Assembly (NCBI GenBank): GCA_021780225.1 | Contig: JAJXZF010000078.1 | Coordinates: 1 to 64,000, forward strand | Direction of reading: 5' to 3' | DNA length: 64,000 nt | DNA from: Deltaproteobacteria bacterium | GTDB taxonomy: Bacteria > Desulfobacterota > Binatia > Binatales > Binataceae | Part shown: one piece after another, positions 1-9,105 of the stretch | Layout of the letters: every line of letters starts with the position of its first letter | Position numbering within the stretch: position 1 is the first letter of the stretch | The notes under the pieces: generated by a model | Database searches by the model: none | Told to the model about the DNA's origin: nothing | The model's input: only the letters and a program-made list of their open reading frames with translations | Translations under genes and position numbers: made by a program

Positions 1-1
1 C

Positions 2-34
2 GCCGCGCTCGCCGCGGCGGGCGAACACCGCTGA
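2..34 (+). CDS. possible 3' end of a truncated gene
   Basis: A short in-frame run ending in TGA at 32-34 would encode the tail AALAAAGEHR of a protein that starts before the window. It is alanine-rich and too short to identify. It is listed only because the left edge probably cuts a forward gene. Confidence 0.25.
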   Translation, partial: AALAAAGEHR

Positions 35-110
35 ACCCGGCAACTGAGCCGCCCATCATCACCACAGCGGCGATCAAACTGAGTATTCAAACCCCTTCCT
101 CAACAGCCTG

Positions 111-581
111 CTAGAGACCGAGGGCGGTCAGTCCCGGATGGTCAGCAGGACGCGGTCCGGGGGCCGGCCAGTGGTATTTCCGCTCCGGCTCCTTGATCGG
201 CAAATCGTTGATCGAGGCGTGACGCGCGCGCATCAGGCCGTGCTCGTCGAATTCCCAGTTCTCGTTGCCGCAGGAGCGAAACCAGTTGCCCGCATCGTCA
301 CGCCATTCGTAGGCGAAGCGGACCGCGATCCGGTTCTCGCGAAACGCCCATAATTCCTTGATCAAGCGGTAATCGAGTTCCCTGTTCCATTTACGGATGA
401 GGAACTCGACGATCGCGGCGCGCCCGACGATGAATTCCGCGCGATTACGCCAGCGGCTGTTTTCGCTGTAGGCTTGGGCCACGCGATGCGGGTCGCGAGT
501 ATTCCAGGCGTCTTCGGCCATCCGCACCTTTTGCGCGGCGCTTTCGGCGTCGAACGGCGGAATCGGGAGACGAGTTGTCAT
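111..581 (-). CDS. DUF1348 family protein (NTF2-like fold)
   Basis: A 156-residue cytosolic protein with no signal peptide. It matches the DUF1348 branch of the NTF2-like/SnoaL superfamily: an N-terminal helix with [10 protein letters not shown], the [12 protein letters not shown] segment, then alternating strands ([28 protein letters not shown]) and the conserved tail [10 protein letters not shown]. Length is typical for the family. The NTF2 fold makes a cone-shaped pocket, but the substrate or role of DUF1348 proteins is not established. It is divergently oriented to the DUF169 gene, so the two may share the intergenic promoter region around 582-720. Confidence 0.85.
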   Translation of the reverse strand: MTTRLPIPPFDAESAAQKVRMAEDAWNTRDPHRVAQAYSENSRWRNRAEFIVGRAAIVEFLIRKWNRELDYRLIKELWAFRENRIAVRFAYEWRDDAGNWFRSCGNENWEFDEHGLMRARHASINDLPIKEPERKYHWPAPGPRPADHPGLTALGL

Positions 582-723
582 GCGCGATTACCTCCTGGTT
601 CAGTTTAATCCCAAATCCGGCCGCGCGGATCGCGGCGCCGCCATTTTCGCGCAATATGCTATAAGCGGGTCGGATCGGCCGGATGCGCGGCCGTCATTCA
701 ATCTCGCGAGGAGCGAATCCGCG

Positions 724-1533
724 ATGGCAGAACATCCGCAGGCTTCGGCCAACGAACCCGCCGGCTACGATTGGAACGAACTCGTCGACGATTTGAACCG
801 CCTGCTGCGGCTCAAGACGACTCCGATCGGCATGAAATTGTTCAAAACGGCCGGAGAAATGGAAGCGATTCCGAAAATCCGCCGGCCGAAATCGGTCCAT
901 ACCACCGATCAGATCGTCGCGCAGGCCGCGCGCCTCGGCTTCACCATCGGCATCACGCAAAACGATCTCGTCGGCGCGCAATGCGGCGCCGTGATCGGAC
1001 TGCATCCGCGCGACGAAGACTGGCTGTCGGGCCGCAACATGGCCGGCGTCTGGTACGAAACCATCAAGGATTCGTCGGCGCATCAGCATGCGATGGACAC
1101 CCCGCCATACGGCGTCAACGAGGCGATGGCGGTGTCGCCGCTCGCGAGCGGCAGGCTCAATCCGCCCGACGTCTGCCTGATCTACGCTTCGCCCGGCCAG
1201 ATGATCATCTTTATCAACGGCCTGCAGTGGTCGGGCTATAAGAAATTCGAGTGGGGCGTGGTGGGCGAATCGGCCTGCGCCGATTCGTGGGGACGCGCGC
1301 TCAAGACCGGCGAACCCAGCCTGTCGATTCCGTGTTTCGCCGAACGGCGCTACGGCGGCGTGCTCGACGACGAGATGCTGATGGCGCTGCCGCCGCGATA
1401 TCTGCCCAAGGCGATCGAGGGGATGAAGCGGCTGGCGGCCAACGGTTTGCGCTATCCGATTCCGCAATACGGAATCCAGTCGGACGCGCGCGCCGGGCTT
1501 GCCGTCAGCTATGGATCGCCGAAGAAAGAATGA
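724..1533 (+). CDS. DUF169 domain protein
   Basis: A 269-residue protein of the DUF169 family (COG2043). The start at 724 is chosen because AGGAG at 709-713 sits 10 bases upstream; an upstream in-frame extension to 580 has no such site. Recognisable features are LLRLKTTPIGMKLF near the N-terminus, a cysteine in AQCGAVIGL, the YASPGQMIIFINGLQW core and a late CFAERRYGG segment. The family is widespread in anaerobes, methanogens and deltaproteobacteria-related lineages, and its biochemical function is not known to me. No membrane segment is visible. It is followed by the disrupted DUF1329 gene on the same strand. Confidence 0.85.
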   Translation: MAEHPQASANEPAGYDWNELVDDLNRLLRLKTTPIGMKLFKTAGEMEAIPKIRRPKSVHTTDQIVAQAARLGFTIGITQNDLVGAQCGAVIGLHPRDEDWLSGRNMAGVWYETIKDSSAHQHAMDTPPYGVNEAMAVSPLASGRLNPPDVCLIYASPGQMIIFINGLQWSGYKKFEWGVVGESACADSWGRALKTGEPSLSIPCFAERRYGGVLDDEMLMALPPRYLPKAIEGMKRLAANGLRYPIPQYGIQSDARAGLAVSYGSPKKE

Positions 1534-1659
1534 AGCCGCGGCGCCGCTTGTAAAAATCCTCCTTAAAAGCCATTTTGCCGTCGCCACGGCGCGCGCCGAC
1601 GCCTCGCGCGAACGGCAGCCGGGCCGGCCTTTTTGAAATTTGAAAGGCGCGGCATCGAG

Positions 1660-2951
1660 ATGTTCAAATCACGCTTGTTGTCCGCGATCATCATAATTTC
1701 CACGATCGGAGCGGCCGGCCGCGCCGCTTGCGCGGCGGCGCCCGACGCATCGATCGCTCCCGGCGCGCAAATCACGATGCGGAACTGGCAAAACTACCGC
1801 CAGTTCATGCCCTAAGGAATGCAATCGCTGTTCGAGGGAAAGTACCACTGGAAAATGCCGTCCGACGTGCAAATCAACGTCGGACCAACAGTCGTTCATC
1901 CGCTGCCGAAGAACTATGTGGCGGCGACTGAGAAATTTTCGCCGCAAGTGAGAATCGCCAACCTGCCGGACGGCGGGCTGACGGTCGAGAACTATCAAGG
2001 CGGCATGCCCTTTTCCGGCCCCGCCGAACCCCAGCGCGCGTGGAAGATAATGACGGACGTGTGGTACCGCTACCTGCCGCACATCTTCGTCGATACCTAT
2101 GGCACCGGCTGCATGCAGAACGCCTATGGCAGCGTCAATTGCACGGCCGATGAAATCGTAGCCAAGCAGTTGAGCTTCAACACTGATCCCGGAATTCCCG
2201 CGACGATTTCCGGGGCCGGCGACAAATACTATACGGAATGGATCATGACGCTGGAGCCGGAGAACGAACGCTACAGCGCGAGCCTGGTCATCTCGTACGA
2301 CGATCCGGGCAAATCGCAAGACGTATATGTATTCATTCCGGCGCTGCGCCGCTCGCAGCGGGTCTCGACGGCGGCGCGCTGCACGCCGTATCCGGGCACG
2401 GACGCCACCTCCGACGATTACAGGTTCGGCCTCAATGCGAATATCACCGAGATGCGGGCGGCCGATCTCGGCGACCGGAAAATTCTTGGGATGATCGACG
2501 CGGCGCCGCCGCCCACGCGCTTTCCCGACGGCTACGACATGCCGCTGGGATGGCCCAAGCCGGCGTGGGGAAGTGGCAGCTGCGCGACGTTTATACGATC
2601 GACGTGCGCAAAATTCCCTCGCTCGCGAAGGGATATTGCTATGGCCGGCGCGTGATGTACGTTGACAAGGCGTCGTTCGCGCCGCTCTGGGAAGATCTTT
2701 ACGACACGAATCTTCAGCCGTGGAAATTCTACGCGGTGTTTCTGAACTCCCGCGACGTTCCGGGCGTCGGCCCCGTGGACAGCAACGGCTCGGCGGTCGA
2801 GGCCTTCTGGGATATCCAGAACAACCACTCGACGTTCTTCTGCGATCCCGGCCAGGGACATCCGTTCTACGTGAACGAACAGGCGCCGGAGCAGTATCAG
2901 GACGTAACGAGGTATTCGACCGCGAGCGGCCTCGACATGATCATGCGGTAG
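1660..2951 (+). pseudogene. disrupted DUF1329 family secreted protein
   Basis: A DUF1329 (outer-membrane/lipoprotein-sorting related) gene interrupted twice. The N-terminus (MFKSRLLSAIIIISTIG...ACA) is a signal peptide. An in-frame TAA at 1813-1815 falls where the intact paralogue at 9863-11221 has Leu (MPLGMQ becomes MP-stop-GMQ), which is explainable as TTA to TAA. A single base is missing near the G run at 2567-2570: DMPLGWPKPAWG is in one frame and KWQLRDVYTIDVRKIP continues in the next. All remaining segments align end to end with the paralogue, including the final RYST..GLDMIMR. The product is presumed periplasmic or outer-membrane associated. No full-length protein can be made without recoding. 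Confidence 0.85.
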
Positions 2952-2985
2952 TCAGCGCGAATCGCGCGGCGGACGGGAGATTGGT

Positions 2986-3061
2986 TGGAGGCGGCGATCG
3001 GATTCGAACCGATGCATGGAGGTTTTGCAGACCTCTCCCTTAACCACTTGGGTACGCCGCC
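2986..3061 (-). tRNA. tRNA-Cys (GCA)
   Basis: The reverse strand folds as a 76-nt cloverleaf. The acceptor stem is GGCGGCG/CGCCGCC, the anticodon stem GAGGT/ACCTC encloses the loop CTGCAAA (anticodon GCA, cysteine), and the T arm contains GGTTCGAATCC. The discriminator base is U, the usual identity base of tRNA-Cys, and the 3' CCA is encoded (2986-2988). It lies just after the broken DUF1329 gene, on the opposite strand. Confidence 0.97.
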
Positions 3062-3119
3062 CCAATCTAGGCGTTTTTCCCGCAGGGGAGGGTCAGGCTA
3101 GCACGGCCCTCCGGGGCCA

Positions 3120-3590
3120 TCAATTATGCGCGCCGGCGGCGTCCTTCACGACCATCTTGAGCGCGCATCCACCGGGCGCTTCGCCGTAACAAAGATCGCG
3201 CACGACGCCCGGCGTGAATCGCGGATTTTCGCTCGCGCGCGCGGCGCAAATCCAATGATCGCCCGCCCGGTACATCCCAACGGCGTACCACTGCCCCGCT
3301 TGAAGCGAACCGCTGTCGGAGCCGCCGATCGTGCGCGTGTCGTACACCGTGAACCCGTCGTGCCCGCCGTCGAGATCGAAGCGCATGAAGAGCATCACCC
3401 AGCGCTCGCCGCCGCGGTTCGTCGCCGTCCAGGTCATCGGATTGCTCGATGAGAACACGGGTTTGTCGCGGCACAGCCACGGACGCGGTTCGGTCGCGCC
3501 CGCCGCCGCGGCGGCGGCCACGACCATAATCGCGGCGGCGAACGACAATCCGAAGCGCAGTATCGATTCAAGCTTTCGCATCTTCAACAT
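3120..3590 (-). CDS. small secreted protein of unknown function
   Basis: A 156-residue protein with a clear Sec signal: MLKMRKLE, then a long Ala/Val hydrophobic core, with predicted cleavage after AAAAGA|TEP. The mature part of about 120 residues holds four cysteines (WLCRDKP, WICAAR, DLCYGE, GGCALK), compatible with two disulfides in the periplasm, and aromatic-rich beta-like stretches (RWVMLFMRFDLDGGHDGF). I do not recognise a family. GGAAA a few bases upstream of the ATG at 3590 could be the ribosome site. It follows the mutase gene on the same strand after about 30 bases, so it may be cotranscribed with it. Confidence 0.7.
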   Translation of the reverse strand: MLKMRKLESILRFGLSFAAAIMVVAAAAAAGATEPRPWLCRDKPVFSSSNPMTWTATNRGGERWVMLFMRFDLDGGHDGFTVYDTRTIGGSDSGSLQAGQWYAVGMYRAGDHWICAARASENPRFTPGVVRDLCYGEAPGGCALKMVVKDAAGAHN

Positions 3591-3622
3591 CCGAATTTCC
3601 GCGCGCCGCGAATTCGCGCGCC

Positions 3623-5557
3623 TTAATTTGCCGTCCCGCCGATTTCGATAATCCGGCCGACGATCGCGCCGAGGTTCCCGTCCTTGGGCGTGAAGACGGC
3701 GCGCACGCCGAGCGCGCGCAGCTTTTCGCGATCGTCTTCCGGAATAATTCCGCCCATCACCACTTTGACGCCGTCAGCGCCGCGTTCGCGCAGCATCGCG
3801 AAGGTCTCGCGCGCAATCTCCAAATGGGCGCCCGCGAGACTCGAAATCGCAAGCACGTCGGCGTCTTCCTGCAGCGCGGCCTCGACCAGTTGCGCGGGCG
3901 TTTGCTTGAAGCCGGCGAGGATCACCTCCATCCCGGACTGCATGCAGGCCTGCGCGAGCAGTTTGACCGCATTGATATGGCCGTCGAGGCCAGCTTTGCC
4001 GAGCGCGACGCGGAGTTTGCGCGGCGCGGCGGGAACGTCGAAGCGGACGACGGCCGCGGCGCGATCCAGAATCGGCGGCGTGTAGCGCCCGCGCGTCGCG
4101 CGTTCGATCGCGCCGGTCCATTCGCCGGCCGTGCCGCCGGCGCGCGCGAGCTCAAGCGTCGCCGGCATAATCGGCGCGCCCGCCGCGGCGGCCTTTCCGA
4201 GCGCTTCGAGCGCGTTCGCCACGGCGCCTTGATCGCGCCCCGCGCGCCATTCGCGCAGCTCGGCGATTCGCTCGCGCTCGAGCGACGGATAATCCGGATG
4301 GCCGATCGCGGCGGCGGGCGGAGCGAGGCCGATTTGGCCGGTGAATGCGTTGACGCCGACCTGCACGATTTCGCCCGCTTCGAGCCGGCGCTGGCGCTCG
4401 GCCAGCGCGCGGGTCAATTCCGTGCCGATGAGGCCGATCGCCTTGGCGTAGCCGGCCTCGCGCAGCCGCATCGCGATTTCGCGCGCCCGTCCGGCGGTCG
4501 CTTCGGTTAGCGCCTCGATCACCTTGCTGCCCTCGAAGATATCGCCGTAATCCGCGATTCCCGTCTCGTGCATCAGCACCTGCTGCGTGCGCAATCCGAT
4601 CAGTTGCTCGGCCTGATCGGGCAGCGCCAGCGCCTCGCGAAAGCCGGGCAACTGGAGCGCGTTGACGCGCGCGCCGGCCGAGAGCACGACCGGCAACGCC
4701 TCGTATGCGATCCGGATAATGTTCACTTCCGGCTGCTGTTCGGTGAGCGTCAGCGAGCGCACTTGGCATCCGGCGCGGAAGGCGACGTCCGCGATGCCGT
4801 ACTCGCTCGCGCACAAATCGCGCCACAGCCTGAAGTAGGCTCGGATCTTCGCGATTTCGGGCGCAAGCTCGATTCCGCTATTGATGAAGAACGAGATGCG
4901 CCGGACGGTGCGCTCGAAATCCTCGGCGCCGAGCGACGGCCGGATCGCGTCGAGGATCATCAGCGCGTTGCCGAAGGCATAGCCAATCTCCTCGGCGGGT
5001 CCCGCGCCGCTTTCCATGTAGTGATAGCCGCAGCAATTGATCGGGTTCCAGTTCGGCGCCTGCTCGACCGCGAACTTGATCAGCTCCGCGGAAATCCGCA
5101 ACGAAACCTCGGGCTGGAAAATCGAGGTCCCGCGCGCGACATATTCCTTGAGCAAATCGTTTTGCGTGGTCCCGCGCAGCTCCGTCCATGCCACGCCCTT
5201 CCGTTCGGCGACCACCAGATAAAGCGCGAGCAGGAACGGCGCGGTCGCGTTGATCGTCATCGAGGTGTTGATCTGGGCCAGAGGAATGCCCTCGAACAGC
5301 CGCTCCATGTCCTGCCAATGACAGATCGAAACGCCGGCCTTGCCCACTTCGCCGCGGGCGACTTCGGCGTCGGGGTCGAAACCGTTCTGGGTCGGCAAAT
5401 CGAAAGCGATCGAAAGGCCGCGCTGGCCTTCGCGCAGATTATTGAGGAAACGGCGGTTCGCCTGCCGGGCGTCGCCGAAGCCGGCGTAAGTGCGGATAAT
5501 CCACGGTTCGCGCGGCTGCTTCGCGCCGCTTTCGGGTTTGCGCTTGCTCTCGGCCAT
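3623..5557 (-). CDS. B12-dependent acyl-CoA mutase (methylmalonyl/ethylmalonyl-CoA mutase family)
   Basis: A 644-residue single-chain mutase. The start at 5557 (MAESKRK) has GGAGGAG at 5561-5567; a GTG nine codons upstream lacks this. The N-terminal TIM-barrel half shows PWIIRTYAGFG, GLSIAFDLPTQNGFD, the substrate/B12 segments SMTINATAP and RGTTQNDLLKEY, and GYHYMESGAGPAEEIG around the active-site Tyr-His. The C-terminal flavodoxin-like B12 domain has GLDGHINAVK near residue 525, a DxHxxG motif whose last Gly is Ala, followed by SSLAGAHL and VMGGIIP. One-chain fusion and overall length resemble MeaA (ethylmalonyl-CoA mutase) as much as the methylmalonyl-CoA mutase large subunit, so the substrate is left open. 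It sits last but one in the fabF-fabH-ATPase-mutase reverse run. Confidence 0.85.
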   Translation of the reverse strand: MAESKRKPESGAKQPREPWIIRTYAGFGDARQANRRFLNNLREGQRGLSIAFDLPTQNGFDPDAEVARGEVGKAGVSICHWQDMERLFEGIPLAQINTSMTINATAPFLLALYLVVAERKGVAWTELRGTTQNDLLKEYVARGTSIFQPEVSLRISAELIKFAVEQAPNWNPINCCGYHYMESGAGPAEEIGYAFGNALMILDAIRPSLGAEDFERTVRRISFFINSGIELAPEIAKIRAYFRLWRDLCASEYGIADVAFRAGCQVRSLTLTEQQPEVNIIRIAYEALPVVLSAGARVNALQLPGFREALALPDQAEQLIGLRTQQVLMHETGIADYGDIFEGSKVIEALTEATAGRAREIAMRLREAGYAKAIGLIGTELTRALAERQRRLEAGEIVQVGVNAFTGQIGLAPPAAAIGHPDYPSLERERIAELREWRAGRDQGAVANALEALGKAAAAGAPIMPATLELARAGGTAGEWTGAIERATRGRYTPPILDRAAAVVRFDVPAAPRKLRVALGKAGLDGHINAVKLLAQACMQSGMEVILAGFKQTPAQLVEAALQEDADVLAISSLAGAHLEIARETFAMLRERGADGVKVVMGGIIPEDDREKLRALGVRAVFTPKDGNLGAIVGRIIEIGGTAN

Positions 5558-5674
5558 TCGCTCCTCCGGCGCCGGAACGGTCACGCGGCGCCGTGCGTTT
5601 CACATCGATCAAAAGGGTAATGGCGCCGGCGTTTCAATGCCAGACGGCTCCCGCCGCGCCGCGACCCGCGACGG

Positions 5675-6634
5675 TCAGGCGGGCGCCGCCGTTCCGGCCG
5701 CGTCGCCTGCGAGCGGAAGTTCGGCCGCGAGCCGCCGGGCAAGATCGTCGTAAAGTTCGACTCCGGCCCGTCCGCGCCGCTCGGCCACTTCGATCACGCC
5801 GCAAGCGAGGCGGCGGCGCAGCAATTCGAGCGCGCGCCGGTCGCGCGTGCGGCGGCGAATATCGCCGCGCGCGATTTCGGCCAGATCCTCGATGTCGCTC
5901 AGCGCCGGATCGCGTTCGCCGAGGCGGGCGGCCCGCGCGATATCGGCGGCGGTGAAGCGGGCGTCGCTCGCGCGGTTGAAAAAGACGGCCGCCAGCTTGA
6001 TCTGAAGCGCCGCGACCGCGTGGCCGATCTCCAGCGTCTCGGCGACGGCGAGCGGCTCGGCGGTCGTGACGGCGACGATCGCGCAGCGTTCCAAATCGCT
6101 CAGCAGCGCGGCGATATTGCGCGCTTCGGTCCCCGCGACGCTCTCGCCGAAGGCGCCGCCGGCGGCGAACGGAGTGCGGATCATGCTGAGCGCCTGTCCG
6201 CTCGCGGGCGCGTCGAAGATCACAAGCTCCCACGGCTTGAGCGGCGCTTTGCGCCGTTCGATTTCGTGGCAGACCTTGCCCATCATCGTGAGTTCCCGCA
6301 CCGCCGGCGCGGCGTGCACGAAATATTGGTAGATGCGGGTGCTGAAGACCGCGCGCAGGACGGCGCGCGGCGCGACGAAGCTCAAATATTGCTCGAGCGA
6401 TTCCTGACCGCCCAGCATCATGGCGCTCAGATTCGGCGCGAGTTCCTGCGGATCGAAGCTGGGCCGGCCGCCCCACGCGCCGGCGATCGGGGCGCGCGGA
6501 TCGGCCTCGATTATCAACGTGCGCCGGCCGCCTCTGGATGCTGTCAGCGCGACCGCCGCGGCGACGGCGCTGCGGCCAACGCCGCCCTTGCCGAGCATCA
6601 CGAGCAACCGACGGCGCATCAGGTTCGCGATCAT
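5675..6634 (-). CDS. ArsA-like P-loop ATPase
   Basis: A 319-residue protein of the ArsA/Get3 branch of SIMIBI ATPases. The N-terminal loop reads MLGKGGVGRSAVAAAVA; the signature (deviant Walker) Lys is present, but the usual P-loop Lys before Ser is Arg. LLIEADPRAP (written LIIEADPRAP here) corresponds to the switch I region and VIFDAPASGQ to the switch II/Walker B region of the family (usual DTAPTGH). The C-terminus is helical and Arg-rich. Real ArsA pumps anions with ArsB, which is absent here. Position between fabH and the mutase gene suggests a chaperone-like or cofactor-delivery role, but this is speculation. Confidence 0.75.
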   Translation of the reverse strand: MIANLMRRRLLVMLGKGGVGRSAVAAAVALTASRGGRRTLIIEADPRAPIAGAWGGRPSFDPQELAPNLSAMMLGGQESLEQYLSFVAPRAVLRAVFSTRIYQYFVHAAPAVRELTMMGKVCHEIERRKAPLKPWELVIFDAPASGQALSMIRTPFAAGGAFGESVAGTEARNIAALLSDLERCAIVAVTTAEPLAVAETLEIGHAVAALQIKLAAVFFNRASDARFTAADIARAARLGERDPALSDIEDLAEIARGDIRRRTRDRRALELLRRRLACGVIEVAERRGRAGVELYDDLARRLAAELPLAGDAAGTAAPA

Positions 6635-6703
6635 GGCGCTATTCGCAGGAATCGGTTTTGTGCGCCGGATACGGACGCGGACGCCAATCCGGCCGCGCCG
6701 CGC

Positions 6704-7681
6704 CTACCAGCGGATCAGGTTGGCGCCCCAGGTCAGGCCGCCGCCGCAGGCGTTCAGCAGCACCAAATCATTGTCGTGAATCCGACCTGATTCGATCGCT
6801 TCATCGAGCGCGATCGGCACCGACGCCGCCGAGGTGTTGCCGTAGCGATCGACGTTCGTGAAAACCTTCTCCTGATCGATCCCGAGGCGCTGGCCGACCG
6901 CGCTGATGATGCGCAGGTTCGCCTGATGCGGGATGATCAGCGAAATATCGTCGAGCGACACGCCCGCGCGTTCGACCACTTTGCGGGTGATATCCTCAAG
7001 GCTCTTGACGGCGATCTTGAACAGTTCGGGACCCTTCATCTTGATCGCGTCGTTCTGATTGGTCCGCGCCTCGGCGTCGATCGGCGACTGGATGCCGCGA
7101 TTGCGCACCGACAGCAAATCCCAGTGCTGGCCCGCCGATCGCAACATGCTGCCGAGCACGCCGCGCTGGCCGGGCTCGCTGACCATCACCGCCGCGCCGG
7201 CGCCGTCGCCGAAGAGCACGGCGGTCGATCGATCGTTCCAATCCACCATGGTCGAGAGCGCGTCGGCGCCGATCAGCAGCACCCGGCTCCATTCGCCCGC
7301 GCGCATCGTCGCATCCGCCACGCTCAGCGCATAGATGAAGCCCGAGCAGGCCGCGGCGACGTCGAAGGCGGGAATTGAAGTCAGGCCGAGCCGATGCTGG
7401 AGCTGGCAGGCGAAGGAGGGAAAACCGAAATCCGAAGAAACCGTGCCGACGATAATCGCCTCGAGGTCCTCAGGCTTCATTCCGGCGCGCGCGAGCGCTT
7501 CGCGGCTGGCGCGTTCCGCCACCTCGACCAGCGACTCGCCGGTGCAGAGCGCGTAGCGCTGCGCGATGCCGGTACGGGTGCGGATCCATTCGTCCGACGT
7601 GTCCATCCGCCGCTCGAGTTCCTGGTTGCTGATAACCGTGCGGGGAGTGGCGCGCCCGGTTGCGACAATTCTCGAGCCCAT
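6704..7681 (-). CDS. fabH: beta-ketoacyl-ACP synthase III
   Basis: A 325-residue KAS III that condenses an acyl-CoA with malonyl-ACP to start fatty acid synthesis in the cytosol. The Cys-His-Asn triad is visible: Cys112 in AAACSGF, His in IIPHQANLR and Asn in YGNTSAAS. The C-terminal GGGLTWGANLIRW is characteristic. The start at 7681 (MGSRIVATGR) gives the standard length and lies 11 bases after the fabF stop; the reading frame stays open 45 codons further into fabF but has no family homology there. The gene belongs to the fabF-fabH-ATPase-mutase run. Confidence 0.95.
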   Translation of the reverse strand: MGSRIVATGRATPRTVISNQELERRMDTSDEWIRTRTGIAQRYALCTGESLVEVAERASREALARAGMKPEDLEAIIVGTVSSDFGFPSFACQLQHRLGLTSIPAFDVAAACSGFIYALSVADATMRAGEWSRVLLIGADALSTMVDWNDRSTAVLFGDGAGAAVMVSEPGQRGVLGSMLRSAGQHWDLLSVRNRGIQSPIDAEARTNQNDAIKMKGPELFKIAVKSLEDITRKVVERAGVSLDDISLIIPHQANLRIISAVGQRLGIDQEKVFTNVDRYGNTSAASVPIALDEAIESGRIHDNDLVLLNACGGGLTWGANLIRW

Positions 7682-7692
7682 GCTTGCGACCG

Positions 7693-8949
7693 CTATTTTC
7701 CATCCGCGGGCCGGAAGGCCAACGTGGTGTTGGTCCCGCCGAAACCAAACGAATTGTTGAGCGCGACCCGGATCTGTTTCGCCCGCGCCTGGTTCGGCAC
7801 GTAGTCGAGATCGCATTCCGGATCGGGGTATTCGTAGTTGATCGTCGGCGGCATCATTTCATTCGCGATCGTCAGCACGGTGAACACCGACTCGATCGCG
7901 CCGGCCGCTCCGAGCGCATGGCCGGTCATCGATTTGGTCGAGCTGACCGCAAGCCGCGCCGCGTGCTCGCCGAAAACGCGCTTGATCGCCTGCGTTTCGG
8001 CGATATCGCCCTGCGGCGTGGAGGTGCCGTGGGCGTTGATATAATCGACTTCGGCCGGATCGATGCCGCCATCCTGGAGGCATCGGCGCATGCAGCGCGC
8101 AGCGCCCTGCCCGTCCGGCGACGGCGAAGTTATATGGTAGGCGTCGGCGTTGGCGAAATAACCGACGATTTCGGCCAGGATCTTCGCGCCGCGTTTGAGC
8201 GCCGACTCGCGTTCTTCAAGAATCAGACTTGCGGAACCTTCCGCCATCACGAAGCCGTCGCGCTCGCGGTCGAACGGGCGGCTTGCCGCGGTGGGATTGT
8301 CGTTGCGCGTCGATAGCGCACGCATCGCGACAAAGCCGCCGATCCCCAGGGGCGTAATCGCCGCTTCCGCGCCGCCGGTAATCGCGGCGTCAAGATAGCC
8401 CGCACGGATCATCCGATACGCTTCGCCGATAGCGTGACTGCCAGACGCGCAGGCGCTGGTGGTGGAGAAGTTGGCGCCGCGGGCTCCATAACGGATCGAG
8501 ATTTGGCCGGGCGCGAGATTTGAAATCAGCTTGGGAATAAAGAACGGCGTGAGCCGCTTGAGCCGGCTGTCGAGAAAAATAAGATGGTTTTCCTCGATCG
8601 TCAGCAACCCGCCAATCCCGACGCCGACCAGCACGCCGATATTGTCGGCGTTGTCCTCGCTGATTGGCAGGCCCGATTGACGCATCGCCTGCTCGGTGGC
8701 GCCCATCGCATACTGGATAAAGAGGTCCATCTTGCGGACGTCTTTTTTCTCGATCCAGTCGAGCGGGTTGAAATCCCGCACTTCGCCCGCGATTCGGGTG
8801 GGAAAATCTTCAAGCTCGAAACGATCGATCGGTCCGATCCCGGACCGCCCGGCCATCAGGGCTTCCCAATTCTTCTCGACGCCGGTACCCAGAGGCGTCA
8901 CGAGGCCCACCCCGGTCACGACCACTCGGCGGTCAAAGTTCCTTGTCAT
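7693..8949 (-). CDS. fabF: beta-ketoacyl-ACP synthase II
   Basis: A 418-residue KAS II elongating condensing enzyme, close to the usual 410-415. Motifs in order: RRVVVTGVGLVTPLG, the nucleophile Cys167 in STTSACASGSHAIG, His in NAHGTSTPQGD, His in KSMTGHALGAAG, and the C-terminal NNSFGFGGTN. All catalytic residues are present. It is the first gene of a four-gene reverse-strand group; the 156-base gap to the YqeY-like gene upstream may carry the promoter. No acyl carrier protein gene is adjacent, which is unusual because acpP often precedes fabF. Confidence 0.96.
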   Translation of the reverse strand: MTRNFDRRVVVTGVGLVTPLGTGVEKNWEALMAGRSGIGPIDRFELEDFPTRIAGEVRDFNPLDWIEKKDVRKMDLFIQYAMGATEQAMRQSGLPISEDNADNIGVLVGVGIGGLLTIEENHLIFLDSRLKRLTPFFIPKLISNLAPGQISIRYGARGANFSTTSACASGSHAIGEAYRMIRAGYLDAAITGGAEAAITPLGIGGFVAMRALSTRNDNPTAASRPFDRERDGFVMAEGSASLILEERESALKRGAKILAEIVGYFANADAYHITSPSPDGQGAARCMRRCLQDGGIDPAEVDYINAHGTSTPQGDIAETQAIKRVFGEHAARLAVSSTKSMTGHALGAAGAIESVFTVLTIANEMMPPTINYEYPDPECDLDYVPNQARAKQIRVALNNSFGFGGTNTTLAFRPADGK

Positions 8950-9105
8950 AGCTGGCGCGCGTCTTCCTCCGTGAGCGCATCTCGACTTAATTTATCAGAC
9001 CGATTCGGCGAAAACACGCCGGTCCCGGCCGGCGATACACAACCTGCGATGGAGCGCCGATGTTTCGGACCGGCACGAGCATGCCTGTTGGAACGCGGGA
9101 TCGCA

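Noticed and set aside
1813-1815. Recoding of the TAA in the DUF1329 gene
   Set aside because: The gene also has an independent frameshift 750 bases later and an intact paralogue; no readthrough signal is visible.
2986-3061. tRNA-Cys as an integration site of a mobile element
   Set aside because: No integrase and no repeated tRNA 3' end were found on either side.
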